A stretch of DNA of 64,000 nucleotides from Lysobacter changpingensis (GTDB lineage Bacteria > Pseudomonadota > Gammaproteobacteria > Xanthomonadales > Xanthomonadaceae). The notes beneath the pieces are model-generated. The model was not told the DNA's origin. It searched no databases and saw only the letters and a list, made by a program, of their open reading frames with translations. Shown here piece after piece: positions 30,106 through 38,601 of the stretch (positions are counted from its first letter, which is position 1; the number at the start of each line of letters is the position of its first letter). The translations under genes were made by a program, and so were the position numbers. The stretch is taken from the NCBI RefSeq assembly GCF_017308985.1, contig NZ_JADWPE010000002.1, forward strand, positions 1,054,001 through 1,118,000. Direction: 5' to 3'.

Positions 30106-30273
30106 CTCATCCCGGCGAAGGCCGGGATCCAGACCGCACTCCGGGCACTCCCACACCGTCAACCCACCTCACCGTCATTCCAGCGAAAGCCGGAACCATT
30201 CTGCTCTTGCGCGGCGCGTCCAGCGGCAGAAGCGGACATCATGATGGCTTCCCGCTTTCGCTGGAATGACGGA
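30106..30273. repeat. Dispersed small inverted repeats (gtcattccagcgaaagc type)
   Basis: Several units alternate orientation: ctcatcccggcgaaggccgg, caccgtcattccagcgaaag and tttcgctggaatgacgg. They belong to the same family as the cluster at 13461. They fill most of the 574-base gap between the DUF885 and aminotransferase genes, both leftward; apart from the fragment at 29964 I see no gene there. Confidence 0.7.
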
Positions 30274-30363
30274 GAAGTGAGCCGCCTTCGCCGCGATGAC
30301 GAGTCCACGCGCTCCGCCCGATGCACGACGACACCTCACCCGCACGCATGCAAGCGCCCCGAC

Positions 30364-31734
30364 TCACCCCGAATAGAACCGATCCGCCACCCCCAACGCC
30401 GCGTCCACGATCGCCAGCCCCTCCCGCAACGTCGCTTCCTCGATATTCAGCGGCGGCACCACATGCAGGCGATTGCCCATCACCAGCGGCCACACGCCCA
30501 AACGCCGGCATTCCGCCGCGAACTGCATCATCGGCGCATTCGCCTCGCCGCTCGCGTTGAACGGCACCAGCGGCTCGCGCGTGGTGCGGTCGCGCACCAG
30601 TTCGATCGCCCAGAACGCGCCGAGCCCGCGCACGTCGCCGATGCTTTCGTGCCGCGCCATCATCGCGTCCAGCGCCGGCCCGATGACCGTCTCGCCCAGC
30701 GCACGCGCACGTTCGACCAGGCTTTCCTCGCGATAGATGCCGATGCACGCCACCGCCGCCGCGCAGGCGAGCGGATGGCCCGCGTAGGTGAGGCCGCCCG
30801 GATACGCGCGCGTGGCGAAGCTCGCGGCGATCGCATCGGAAAGGATCACGCCGCCCAGCGGCACGTAACCGGAGTTCACGCCCTTCGCGAACGTGATGAG
30901 ATCGGGCACCACGTTCCATCGGTCGATCGCGAACCACTGCCCGCAACGACCGAAACCGGCCATCACCTCGTCGGCGATCATCACGATGCCGTGCGCGTCG
31001 CACAGCGCGCGCACGCCCTGCAGGTAGCCATCCGGCGGCACGAGGATGCCGTTGCCTCCGACCACACTCTCCATCAGGATCGCCGCGATGGTGTGAGGCC
31101 CTTCGACCGCGATCGTGTCCGCCAGGTGCGCCAGCGCGCGATCGCATTCCTCCCGCGCATCGCGGGCGTGGAATGCCGAACGGTACGGATACGGCCCCCA
31201 GAAGCGCGCGATGCCCGGCATGCCCGGTTCCGCCGGCCAGCGTCGCGGATCGCCCGAGGCGGTGATCGCGCCCGCCGTCGCGCCGTGGTAGCTGCGATAC
31301 ATCGTCAGCACCTTGTGGCGGCCGGTGTGCAGGCGCGCCATGCGCATCGCGTTCTCGACCGCCTCCGCGCCGCCGTTGGTGAAGAACACGCGGTTCAGGT
31401 CGCCCGGTGCGACTTCGGCGATCAACCGCGCCGCCTCGCTCGTCGCCGCGTTCGCATGGTATGGCGCCACGGTGCACAGCGTCTGTGCCTGCGCCTGGAT
31501 CGCGGCGACCAGTTTCGGATGCTGATGGCCGACGTTGACGTTGACGAGCTGGCTGGACAGGTCGATCCAGCGTCGTCCGTCCTCGTCCCAGAAGTGCGAA
31601 CCGGATGCGCCGGCGACGACGGTGGGGTTCAGCGTGTCGATCGCCGACCACGAATGCAGCACATGCGCGCGGTCGTCGCGGCGCGCGATCGACGGCGCCG
31701 TCGCGCCGGCGCCCTGGGGAGACACTTCACGCAT
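30364..31734 (-). CDS. Class III PLP-dependent aminotransferase
   Basis: A 456-residue fold-type I enzyme that moves an amino group between an amine or omega-amino acid and a keto acid. Landmarks are FFTNGGAEAVENAMRMAR (phosphate/PLP loop), YRSYHGATAG, the DEVMAGFGR stretch containing the Asp that holds the PLP ring, and the catalytic lysine in LITFAKGVNSGY. ATG 31734 follows a weak GGAAG site. It ends a probable operon VOC-diiron-aminotransferase (23 bases from the VOC gene). The substrate cannot be read from sequence; the neighbours suggest a small specialised pathway. Confidence 0.88.
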   Translation of the reverse strand: MREVSPQGAGATAPSIARRDDRAHVLHSWSAIDTLNPTVVAGASGSHFWDEDGRRWIDLSSQLVNVNVGHQHPKLVAAIQAQAQTLCTVAPYHANAATSEAARLIAEVAPGDLNRVFFTNGGAEAVENAMRMARLHTGRHKVLTMYRSYHGATAGAITASGDPRRWPAEPGMPGIARFWGPYPYRSAFHARDAREECDRALAHLADTIAVEGPHTIAAILMESVVGGNGILVPPDGYLQGVRALCDAHGIVMIADEVMAGFGRCGQWFAIDRWNVVPDLITFAKGVNSGYVPLGGVILSDAIAASFATRAYPGGLTYAGHPLACAAAVACIGIYREESLVERARALGETVIGPALDAMMARHESIGDVRGLGAFWAIELVRDRTTREPLVPFNASGEANAPMMQFAAECRRLGVWPLVMGNRLHVVPPLNIEEATLREGLAIVDAALGVADRFYSG

Positions 31735-31757
31735 GGCGTTTGCTTCCGCGACGGACT

Positions 31758-32192
31758 TCAGGGAATGAAGGTCTGTTCGGGATCGTCGAACGACTTGAAT
31801 TCCAGCGCATTGCCCGACGGATCGAAGAAGAACATCGTCACGTGCTGGCCGGGCTTGCCCTTCAGGCGCAGGTGCGGTTCCTCGGCGAAGTCGACGCCGG
31901 CGTCCTTCACGCGCCGCGCGAGCGTCTCCCACGACGTGCGGTCCAGGTTCATCCCGAAGTGCGGCACCGGCACCGCTTCGCCGTCGAAACGGCCGGTCTG
32001 CAGCGGCGCGCCGTCGGGCGCGATGTGCGCGACCAGATGGTGGCCGAAGAAATCGAAGTCCTGGTACGACACGTCGCTGCGTCCTTTCGGGCAGCCGATC
32101 ACCTCGCCGTAGAAGCGGCGGGCTTCGTCGAGATCGCGCACGGGAAACGCGAGGTGGAACTGGGTGATCTTCCTGGCCGGGGATTCGCTCAC
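31758..32192 (-). CDS. VOC-superfamily protein (glyoxalase/dioxygenase-like)
   Basis: A 144-residue protein starting at GTG 32192, which overlaps the stop of the upstream diiron gene (GTGA). Two beta-alpha-beta-beta-beta modules are visible: QFHLAFPVRDLDEARRFYGE (first metal His) and PHFGMNLDRTSWETLARRV (second His), ending with MFFFDPSGNALEFKSF (metal Glu). The His/His/Glu pattern supports a metal-dependent lyase, isomerase or dioxygenase. Tight coupling to the diiron protein suggests that they act on the same metabolite. Confidence 0.88.
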   Translation of the reverse strand: MSESPARKITQFHLAFPVRDLDEARRFYGEVIGCPKGRSDVSYQDFDFFGHHLVAHIAPDGAPLQTGRFDGEAVPVPHFGMNLDRTSWETLARRVKDAGVDFAEEPHLRLKGKPGQHVTMFFFDPSGNALEFKSFDDPEQTFIP

Positions 32193-32965
32193 GAGACGGC
32201 GCCCCGCTGCGTGGCGCACGCGTCGAAGATGTTCTGCCAGAAGCGGTTCCACGCGGTGATGCTGCGCTCGTAGCCCTGTGCGAGCTCCGGCAGCGCGGAA
32301 GGTTCGTCCTGGATGTAGCGGTCGATCGCCGCGCGCGTGAGTTCGCCGTGCACGATGTCCTCCTCGCCGGCATGGATCGTCCAGAACTCCCAGTCGATGC
32401 GATCGGCGTTCTCGCGCATGAACGGATGTTCGCGCAGGTGTTCGAACATCACCGACAGGTACGTCTGGCACAGGCATTCGCCGCCCATGCCGCGCAGGCC
32501 CACGCCGAACGCGGGCTCGCGTTCCCACAGCTCCTGCGTAAGCTCGCCGAGGATGCGGCGGTTTTCCGGAAGTCCGCGATCAAGACGCTCGCGCGGCACG
32601 CCGATGCTGGCGAGGAAGCGGTCGTAGATTTCCGGATGCGCGCGCGACGCATCGCCTTCGCCGAGTTCTTCCGAGAGGATCTGGCTGAGCAGGCTGCGCA
32701 GCCCGCCGAAGGGAAGTTTCGCGAGCAGCAACGCGAGATCGCTGATGTACTCGATGGTGAAGAACCGGTACTGCGTGCAGAACTCGCGCAGCGATTCGAC
32801 CGGCATGTCCTCCAGTGCTTTCATCTTCTGCGCGGCGAGCGCCTCGGTGGCTTCCTTGGCGGCGTCGGCGAAGTTCCAGAAGCCCTGTCTGTCCCATTCA
32901 CCGTGAGGCATCGCGACGGGAAAGGACGGCGTGGCGAGTGGGCTCAGGCTGTTTTCCAGGGACAT
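32189..32965 (-). CDS. Heme-oxygenase-like diiron protein (iron-containing redox enzyme family)
   Basis: The protein has 258 residues; ATG 32965 is preferred over distal starts up to 33076, whose extension is not family-like. It is an all-helical protein with two ligand-rich stretches: SEELGEGDASRAHPEIYDRF near residue 120 (Glu, Glu, Asp, His) and HAGEEDIVHGELTRAAID near residue 210 (His, Glu, Glu, His). This arrangement matches heme-oxygenase-like diiron oxidases and oxygenases such as UndA, BesC and CADD. These enzymes cut C-C bonds, N-oxygenate amines or modify amino acids. First gene of the operon with the VOC protein and aminotransferase. Confidence 0.85.
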   Translation of the reverse strand: MSLENSLSPLATPSFPVAMPHGEWDRQGFWNFADAAKEATEALAAQKMKALEDMPVESLREFCTQYRFFTIEYISDLALLLAKLPFGGLRSLLSQILSEELGEGDASRAHPEIYDRFLASIGVPRERLDRGLPENRRILGELTQELWEREPAFGVGLRGMGGECLCQTYLSVMFEHLREHPFMRENADRIDWEFWTIHAGEEDIVHGELTRAAIDRYIQDEPSALPELAQGYERSITAWNRFWQNIFDACATQRGAVS

Positions 32966-33307
32966 GCATCGGGTCCGGTTGGTGCGCATCGCATGCGACG
33001 CATGCATTGCGCGAGTTGGCGTGCGAACACGAATTCCGGCTGGAGCATACCCCGCGGAAATCATGGCAAGGTTCACTCGCCGTTGACCCGCAGTTCTCGT
33101 TTTTTCGGCCTGTTTCGCCCGTTTCGGCGCACTCGCTCAGGTTTGCGAAGACGCCTTCACGGATGCGCGCGCATTCATGTTCGGCAAGCGAACAGCGTGG
33201 GTTCATCTTCATTCGCCGGGTGCGTGCGAGGCTCGGACTCGACGACCACGCCTGCTGATGGGGACCGCTCCACCACGGAAAGGTCAAGCGAAGAGGAGCC
33301 GCGCCCG
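32966..33307. promoter_or_regulatory. Divergent intergenic region, diiron operon / QueC-like gene
   Basis: These 342 bases hold the promoters for both directions. They include a rare poly-T stretch (tctcgttttttcgg at about 33096-33109) with lower GC than the surroundings. No palindromic operator is obvious, and I see no gene here. Confidence 0.4.
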
Positions 33308-34129
33308 ATGTCGAACACGCGCGTCCAGGACCACGACAGCGTGAAGCTGCTGTGGACCGGCGGATGGGATTCCACGTTCCGCCTGCTGCAATTGCTGTTG
33401 CGCCATCGCGTGCCCGTCACGCCGTACTACCTGGAAGACCCCACGCGCCCGTCGACGGCCACCGAGATCGCCACGATGGCGCGCATCGCCGAGCGGCTGT
33501 ACGAACGCTTTCCGCACACGCGCGAACTGCTTCATCCGCTGCGTCGCGCGGCGGTGGCCGACATCGAAGTGGACGAGGACATCGCCAGCGCCTTGCGCGA
33601 GATCCGCGGACGCATTTTCATCGGCAGCCAGTACGCGTGGCTGCCCGCGTTCTGCCGCCGCGAAGCGCTCGACGGCATGGAGCTGGGCGTGCACGTGGAC
33701 GACAAGGTGCAGGCGGTGCTGCGCGACTGCACGATGGAGTTCGACCACCCCGCCGGATTCCACAGCGTGCGCGTGGACCCTGCGCGCGCGGGCGCGGCCG
33801 AGCGCCTGCTGTTCGGGCGCTTCACCTTCCCGCTGTTCCAGGTGGACAAGCGCGACATCGAGCGCGACGCGCTCGCGGCCGGCTGGGGCGAACTGATGGA
33901 AATGACCTGGTTCTGCCACAAGCCCGTGCACGGCAAGCCGTGCGGCTTCTGTCCGCCGTGCGTGTACACGATCGAGGAAGGCCTGGCGCGTCGCGTGCCG
34001 CAGTCGCGGCGGATGCTGTCGTTTTTCTATCGCAGCGTCGCGCTGCCGTTGAAGACGTCGCTGCGGCAGATGCGTGCATCGCGGCAGGGGCGGAGATCGT
34101 CGCCGGAGTCGCGGGCGCGGAACGGCTGA
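33308..34129 (+). CDS. QueC-like PP-loop ATPase (7-cyano-7-deazaguanine synthase-related)
   Basis: A 273-residue protein. The PP-loop reads LLWTGGWDSTFRLLQ (about residues 14-28), with Trp in the SGGxDS motif. Near residue 200 are four cysteines, WFCHKPVHGKPCGFCPPC, with the C-x8-C-x2-C-x2-C spacing of the QueC zinc site. QueC converts 7-carboxy-7-deazaguanine to preQ0 with ATP and ammonia. No queD, queE or queF lies nearby, and the protein is longer than typical QueC (about 225), so it may be a paralogue making a different nitrile or amide. Start ATG 33308 has AGGAG upstream. Confidence 0.75.
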   Translation: MSNTRVQDHDSVKLLWTGGWDSTFRLLQLLLRHRVPVTPYYLEDPTRPSTATEIATMARIAERLYERFPHTRELLHPLRRAAVADIEVDEDIASALREIRGRIFIGSQYAWLPAFCRREALDGMELGVHVDDKVQAVLRDCTMEFDHPAGFHSVRVDPARAGAAERLLFGRFTFPLFQVDKRDIERDALAAGWGELMEMTWFCHKPVHGKPCGFCPPCVYTIEEGLARRVPQSRRMLSFFYRSVALPLKTSLRQMRASRQGRRSSPESRARNG

Positions 34130-34152
34130 TCGCCTTTGTAGCTTTTGCGCGG

Positions 34153-34177
34153 AACCCGGGTTCTGCGAACCCGGGTT
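34153..34177. terminator. Bidirectional hairpin between convergent genes
   Basis: Two copies of the self-complementary AACCCGGGTT (34153-34162 and 34168-34177) form a 10-bp stem with a 5-base loop. It sits between the 3' ends of the QueC-like gene (+) and the M13 peptidase gene (-), so it may serve both. Confidence 0.5.
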
Positions 34178-34188
34178 GCACAGCGCGC

Positions 34189-36243
34189 TTACCAGATACG
34201 AACGCGCTTTTCCGGCGGCAGGTACAGCGCATCGCCCGGCTTCACGTCGAACGCGCGGTACCACGGATCGAAATTGCGCACCGGACCGTTCGCGCGGTAC
34301 ATGCCGGGCGAATGCGGGTTGGTCTTGATCAGGTTGAGCAGCGATTCGTCGCGGTACTTGCCCTTCCAGATCTGGCCGAAGGCGAGGAAGAAGCGCTGGT
34401 CGCCGTTGAGACCCCCGATCACCGGCGCAGGCTTGCCATGCAGGCTCAGCTGGTAGGCGGTGTAGGCCATCGAGATGCCGCCGAGGTCGCCGATGTTCTC
34501 GCCCATCGTCAGCGCGCCGTTCACGCACTGGCCTTCCAGCGGGCAGTAGCTGTCGTACTGCGCGCCGAGCGCCTTCGTGCGCTCCTCGAAGCGCGCGCGG
34601 TCGGCGTCGGTCCACCAGTTGCGCTGGATGCCGTCGGCATCGGACTTGCTGCCCTGGTCGTCGAAGCCGTGGCCCATTTCATGGCCGATCACCGCGCCGA
34701 TGCCGCCGTAGTTCACCGCCGCATCCGCATTCACGTCGAAGAACGGAGGCTGCAGGATCGCGGCCGGGAACACGATCTCGTTGAAGGTCGAGTTGTAGTA
34801 CGCGTTCACCGTCTGCGGCGTCATGCGCCATTCGTCGCGATCGGTCTTCTGGCCGACGCGGCGGTTCTCGTCGCGACGCTCGAAGCGGCGCATCTCGATC
34901 GCGTTGGCGACCAGGTCGTCCGGCACGATGGTGACGCTGGAGTAGTCGGTCCACTTCGTCGGATAACCGATCTTCGGACGGAACGTGGACAGCTTGCGGT
35001 AGGCCTCGGCCTTGGTCGCCTCGCCCATCCAGTCCAGCTGCTGGATGTTCTGGCGCAGCGCGGCGCGCAGGTTTTCCACCAGCGAATCCATGGCGGCCTT
35101 GGATTCGGGCTTGAAATAGCGCGCGACGTACAGCTCGCCCACGGCGTCGCCGAGGCCGCCGTCCTTCGCGCCGACGATCGCGACGGCGCGCTTCCAGTCG
35201 TCCTTCTGCGCCTTCTGGCCGGCGAGCACCTTGCCGTTGAACTCGAACGACGCGTTGTCGATCTCGCGGCTGAGCAGTTCGGCGTTGCCATCGACCGCGT
35301 GGAAGGCGAGGTAGTCGCGCCACACCGGCAACGGCGTCGCGTTGACGACGTCGAGCACTGGCTGCACGGCGTCGGGCGTGACAACGTTGACGCGGTCGGG
35401 CTGCGGCATTTCCTGCGCTTTCAGATGCGCGGCGAAGTCGTAGGACGGGAACTGCTTCTGCAGCTCGCTGAAGGTGGAGACGTTGTAGGTCTTGTCGCGA
35501 TCGCGACGCTTGGCGCGCTCCCACTGCGGCCTGGCGAGCGCGGTCTCGAGTTCAAGCACCTTCCGCGCGCGCGCCTGCACGTCCTTCGCGCCGGTGAAGG
35601 CGAGCATGCGCGCGATGTGCGCGACGTAGGCCTCGCGGATCTTGACGAAGCGGGCGTCCGGATTGGTGTAGTAATCCTTGTCCGGCAGGCCGAGGCCGCC
35701 GACGTTGAGGCTCACCAGGTACGCGTCGGGGTTCTTGCGATCCAGGTCCACGCCCAGGCGCACGGGCGAGGCGCTGGCGTCGAGGTCGGCGTTGGCGAAG
35801 GCGTTGACGAGGTCGTTCTTCGACCTGATCGCGTCGATGCGCTTCAGCACCGGTTGCAGCGGCGCGATGCCCTTCGCGTCGCGCGCGTCGCGGTCCATGT
35901 AGCTGGCGTAGAAGTCGCGGACCTTGCGGTCATTGCTGCCCGGCGCGAGGTCGCCCTTCGTGCGCAGCGCTTCGATCAGCCCGTGCACCTGCTCCTCGGA
36001 GCGGTCGCGCAGCGCGTTGAACGAACCGAAGGAAGTCTCGTAGTCCTTGAGCTGGTAGGTCTTCAGCCAGGTGCCGCTGACGTAGCGGTTGAAGTCGTCG
36101 CCCGGCTTGACCGAGGTGTCGCGGGCGCTCAGGTCGACGCCGAATTCGCCGAGCTCGGGCTTGCCGGCCGGCGCGTCGGCGGCAATCGAGGCGGTGGAGG
36201 CCAGGCCGAGCGCGAGGGCGAGGCTCAGGGACGAGAACTTCAT
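34189..36243 (-). CDS. M13-family (neprilysin-like) zinc metallopeptidase, exported
   Basis: The protein has 684 residues. ATG 36243 starts a clear signal peptide (cleaved near STASIAADAP). The gluzincin zinc site is VIGHEMGHGFDDQGS with HExxH near residue 525; the third zinc ligand and Asp lie in ENIGDLGG. VNAYYNSTFNEIVFPAAILQ upstream is the family's substrate-binding NAxY-type segment. Length and the C-terminal IW ending match M13 peptidases, which cut small peptides in the periplasm. It is a single gene. Confidence 0.93.
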   Translation of the reverse strand: MKFSSLSLALALGLASTASIAADAPAGKPELGEFGVDLSARDTSVKPGDDFNRYVSGTWLKTYQLKDYETSFGSFNALRDRSEEQVHGLIEALRTKGDLAPGSNDRKVRDFYASYMDRDARDAKGIAPLQPVLKRIDAIRSKNDLVNAFANADLDASASPVRLGVDLDRKNPDAYLVSLNVGGLGLPDKDYYTNPDARFVKIREAYVAHIARMLAFTGAKDVQARARKVLELETALARPQWERAKRRDRDKTYNVSTFSELQKQFPSYDFAAHLKAQEMPQPDRVNVVTPDAVQPVLDVVNATPLPVWRDYLAFHAVDGNAELLSREIDNASFEFNGKVLAGQKAQKDDWKRAVAIVGAKDGGLGDAVGELYVARYFKPESKAAMDSLVENLRAALRQNIQQLDWMGEATKAEAYRKLSTFRPKIGYPTKWTDYSSVTIVPDDLVANAIEMRRFERRDENRRVGQKTDRDEWRMTPQTVNAYYNSTFNEIVFPAAILQPPFFDVNADAAVNYGGIGAVIGHEMGHGFDDQGSKSDADGIQRNWWTDADRARFEERTKALGAQYDSYCPLEGQCVNGALTMGENIGDLGGISMAYTAYQLSLHGKPAPVIGGLNGDQRFFLAFGQIWKGKYRDESLLNLIKTNPHSPGMYRANGPVRNFDPWYRAFDVKPGDALYLPPEKRVRIW

Positions 36244-36398
36244 GGGTGGTTCCGGCAAGGATGGAACCGTCGAGGCTAGCCGCGCCGCATGGGGCTGTCG
36301 CGTGACTTTGGTGGGGTTTCCAGGGCGCGATCGGGATCTGCGTCGCGGGCGCCCATTGCGGCAAAGCGGGCCGCCACTGCGCTCTTCCCACCCTGTGT

Positions 36399-36483
36399 CG
36401 TAGCCCGGGTACGCGAAGCGCGCCCGGGGATCGCGTGACGTCGCGGTGCCCGGGTGCGGCCGATGGCCTTGCCCGGGCTACAA
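36399..36483. repeat. Palindromic intergenic repeat (REP-like), variant
   Basis: Left arm gtagcccgggtacgcgaagc is standard; the right arm reads gcggccgatggccttgcccg, a variant in which the distal loop differs. It lies between the M20-type gene and the M13 gene, both leftward. Confidence 0.8.
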
Positions 36484-36518
36484 ACGCCGGTCCGGCCATC
36501 GCCTAGTGGGAGAGGGGC

Positions 36519-38084
36519 TCAACCGCCGGCTGCTTCGCCCGCTTGTTTCGCAGCCGTGCCCGACCCCGCAGCGCCCAGCTCGTACAGGTAGTCGACGTAC
36601 GACATCACCGCCCCATCGAAGCCCTGCACCTTCGGATTCGTCGATTCGATGAGGAAGAATTCGTCGGGCGCGTGCGCACCGCCGCCGTGACCGAGGCCGA
36701 AATGCCCCGCCGGCAGCGACAGCGGCGGCTGGGTGAACACGAAGCCCGGGTACGAGCCCGCCAGGCGCGGCCACAGCAACGGCTCCACGCCACTGCGACG
36801 CAGCACCGCGACCTGCGCCTGGATCAGCTTCGACGCCGCATCGGTCGTAGTCGGGTCGTAGCCGCCGCTCACGTTCACCGCGATGTCGCCGTAGCCGCGC
36901 TTGCGCAGATGCGCCTTCAACGCCTCGACCGCGCCGTCGCGCGTCATCGGCGGCACCAGGCGCATGTCGATCTTCGCCACCGCGCGATGCGGCAGGACGG
37001 TCTTGCCGCCCGGCCCCGTGTAGCCGCCGACGAGGCCTTCGATGTTGATCGTCGGCTGCGACACCAGGCGTTCGTTCGCCTTCTCCCACGACAGGTCGTC
37101 GATCCAGCGCGGCACACCGAGCGTCCGGCGCGCGATGGCTTCGTCGCGCGCGCCGACGGATTTCGCGATCTGCGCGCGCTCTTCCGCGGTCAGCGGCGCG
37201 GGTTTCGGAAAGCCTTCGACCGTGATGGTGTTTCCATCCTCCGACACCAGCGTGTCGAGCGCCTTCACCAGCCGCCACGCGGGGCTGTCGACCATCGCCT
37301 TGAGCGAGGAATGCACGTCCTTCGACGGCCCGCGTCCCCAGGTCTTTCCGTCGGCGACGAGTTCCAGCTCCACCACGCCCTTCGCGCCGAGGTTCACCGT
37401 CACCGCGCCTTCGGGGTCCTGCAGTCCCATCGGCATGAACACGCCGATGCTCTTCTTCAGCGCTGTCTGCACGTCCGGACGCAGCACCACCTTGCCGATG
37501 TTGGGCGAACCGATTTCCTCCTCGCCCTCGGCCACCAGCACGAGGTTCACCGGCATGTTCTGCCGCGCATCGCGGATCGCGTGCAGCGCGGTGAGGAAGG
37601 CCATTTCCGGGCCCTTCTGGTTGGTCGCGCCGCGCCCGACCATCGCCTTGCCCAGGCCCGGCTTGTCGACGATGCGCGCCTCCAGCGGCGGCGAGGACCA
37701 TTCGGCCGGATCGAACTGCTTCACGTCGTACATGAAGTACACGCCGACCGTGGTCGCGGCGCCCGCATCGAGCGTGGCGAACACGCCGGGCTTGCCGCCG
37801 GTGTCCACGACCTCCACGTGCTGGAAGCCGGCCTCGCGCGCGAGCTTCGCCATGTGCTCGGCGCCCTGCTTCGCGTTGAGGTCTTCGGCCGCGATCGACG
37901 GCAGCGCGATCCATTCCTGCAGCGCCTTCACCGCCGTGTCGTGCCGCTGGGCGACCTGCGCCTGGATCGAGGCGCGGTCGTGCGACTGGGCGAGTGCCAT
38001 TCCCGATGCCATCGCCGACAGCGCGAAGGCGGTCAACCCGATCGCACGAAGCCGCGCGCGACGCCCGAAAACCGATGCAGCCAT
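36519..38084 (-). CDS. M20-family metallohydrolase homologue with altered metal site, exported
   Basis: A 521-residue protein with a signal peptide (SAMASGMALAQS). The overall fold matches M20 dipeptidases: the EGEEEIGS stretch with the catalytic and zinc Glu, a dimerisation insert, and the final His in GGAHAPDEF. However, the first metal motif reads FMYDVKQFDPAEWSSPP, with Met where the family has His in HxD. The bridging-Asp motif reads GRGATNQKGP, with Asn where the family has Asp. Two metal ligands are therefore replaced, so activity could be lost, limited to one metal, or different. Periplasmic location is likely. Confidence 0.85.
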   Translation of the reverse strand: MAASVFGRRARLRAIGLTAFALSAMASGMALAQSHDRASIQAQVAQRHDTAVKALQEWIALPSIAAEDLNAKQGAEHMAKLAREAGFQHVEVVDTGGKPGVFATLDAGAATTVGVYFMYDVKQFDPAEWSSPPLEARIVDKPGLGKAMVGRGATNQKGPEMAFLTALHAIRDARQNMPVNLVLVAEGEEEIGSPNIGKVVLRPDVQTALKKSIGVFMPMGLQDPEGAVTVNLGAKGVVELELVADGKTWGRGPSKDVHSSLKAMVDSPAWRLVKALDTLVSEDGNTITVEGFPKPAPLTAEERAQIAKSVGARDEAIARRTLGVPRWIDDLSWEKANERLVSQPTINIEGLVGGYTGPGGKTVLPHRAVAKIDMRLVPPMTRDGAVEALKAHLRKRGYGDIAVNVSGGYDPTTTDAASKLIQAQVAVLRRSGVEPLLWPRLAGSYPGFVFTQPPLSLPAGHFGLGHGGGAHAPDEFFLIESTNPKVQGFDGAVMSYVDYLYELGAAGSGTAAKQAGEAAGG

Positions 38085-38160
38085 ACACCGTCTCCCCAGC
38101 CGTGGTCGTGTCGCGAGTCTAGCGGGGGATCGGCGCGCGATGTGCCAAGGCTGCCACGTT

Positions 38161-38561
38161 GCTGGACGATGGCCGCCGCCTTTGGCCGCGTGCCTTTGTA
38201 GCCCGGGTAAGCGAAGCGCACCCGGGGGAGCGGCGATCCGCTAGCGGATACGCAAAACCCGGGTGCGGCCTTCGGCCTTACCCGGGCTACAGAAGCTGGA
38301 TGATGGCCATCGCCTTCGCGCGCGCGCCTTTGTAGCCCGGGTAAGCGAAGCGCACCCGGGGGAACGGGCATCGGCGAACGGATACGCAAAACCCGGGTGC
38401 GGCCTTCGGCCTTACCCGGGCTACAGAAGCTGGACGATGGCCGCCGCCTGTGCGCGCGCGCCTTTGTAGCCCGGGCAAGCGAAGCGCACCCGGGGAACGG
38501 GGATCGGCGAACGGATACGCAAAACCCGCGTGCGGCCTTCGGCCTTACCCGGGCTACAGAA
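38161..38561. repeat. Tandem array of three 133-134-bp units containing the palindromic repeat
   Basis: Units at 38161-38294, 38295-38428 and 38429-38561 each begin gctgga(t/c)gatggcc and contain a full palindromic element (tttgtagcccgggyaagcga arm and a gcggccttcggccttacccg arm), ending ctacagaa. Units 2 and 3 share the internal spacer cggcgaacggatacgcaaaa, while unit 1 differs slightly. The array occupies most of the 517-base gap between the M20 and msrA genes; no gene is seen. Confidence 0.9.
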
Positions 38562-38601
38562 GCTGAAAGCAGGCATCGGCCGCAGGCTCAAGCAAGCGCG
38601 A

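Noticed and set aside
33308-34129. Considered as the queuosine biosynthesis gene queC itself
   Set aside because: The PP-loop Trp, the extra length and the lack of partner genes make canonical QueC uncertain, so no gene symbol is given.
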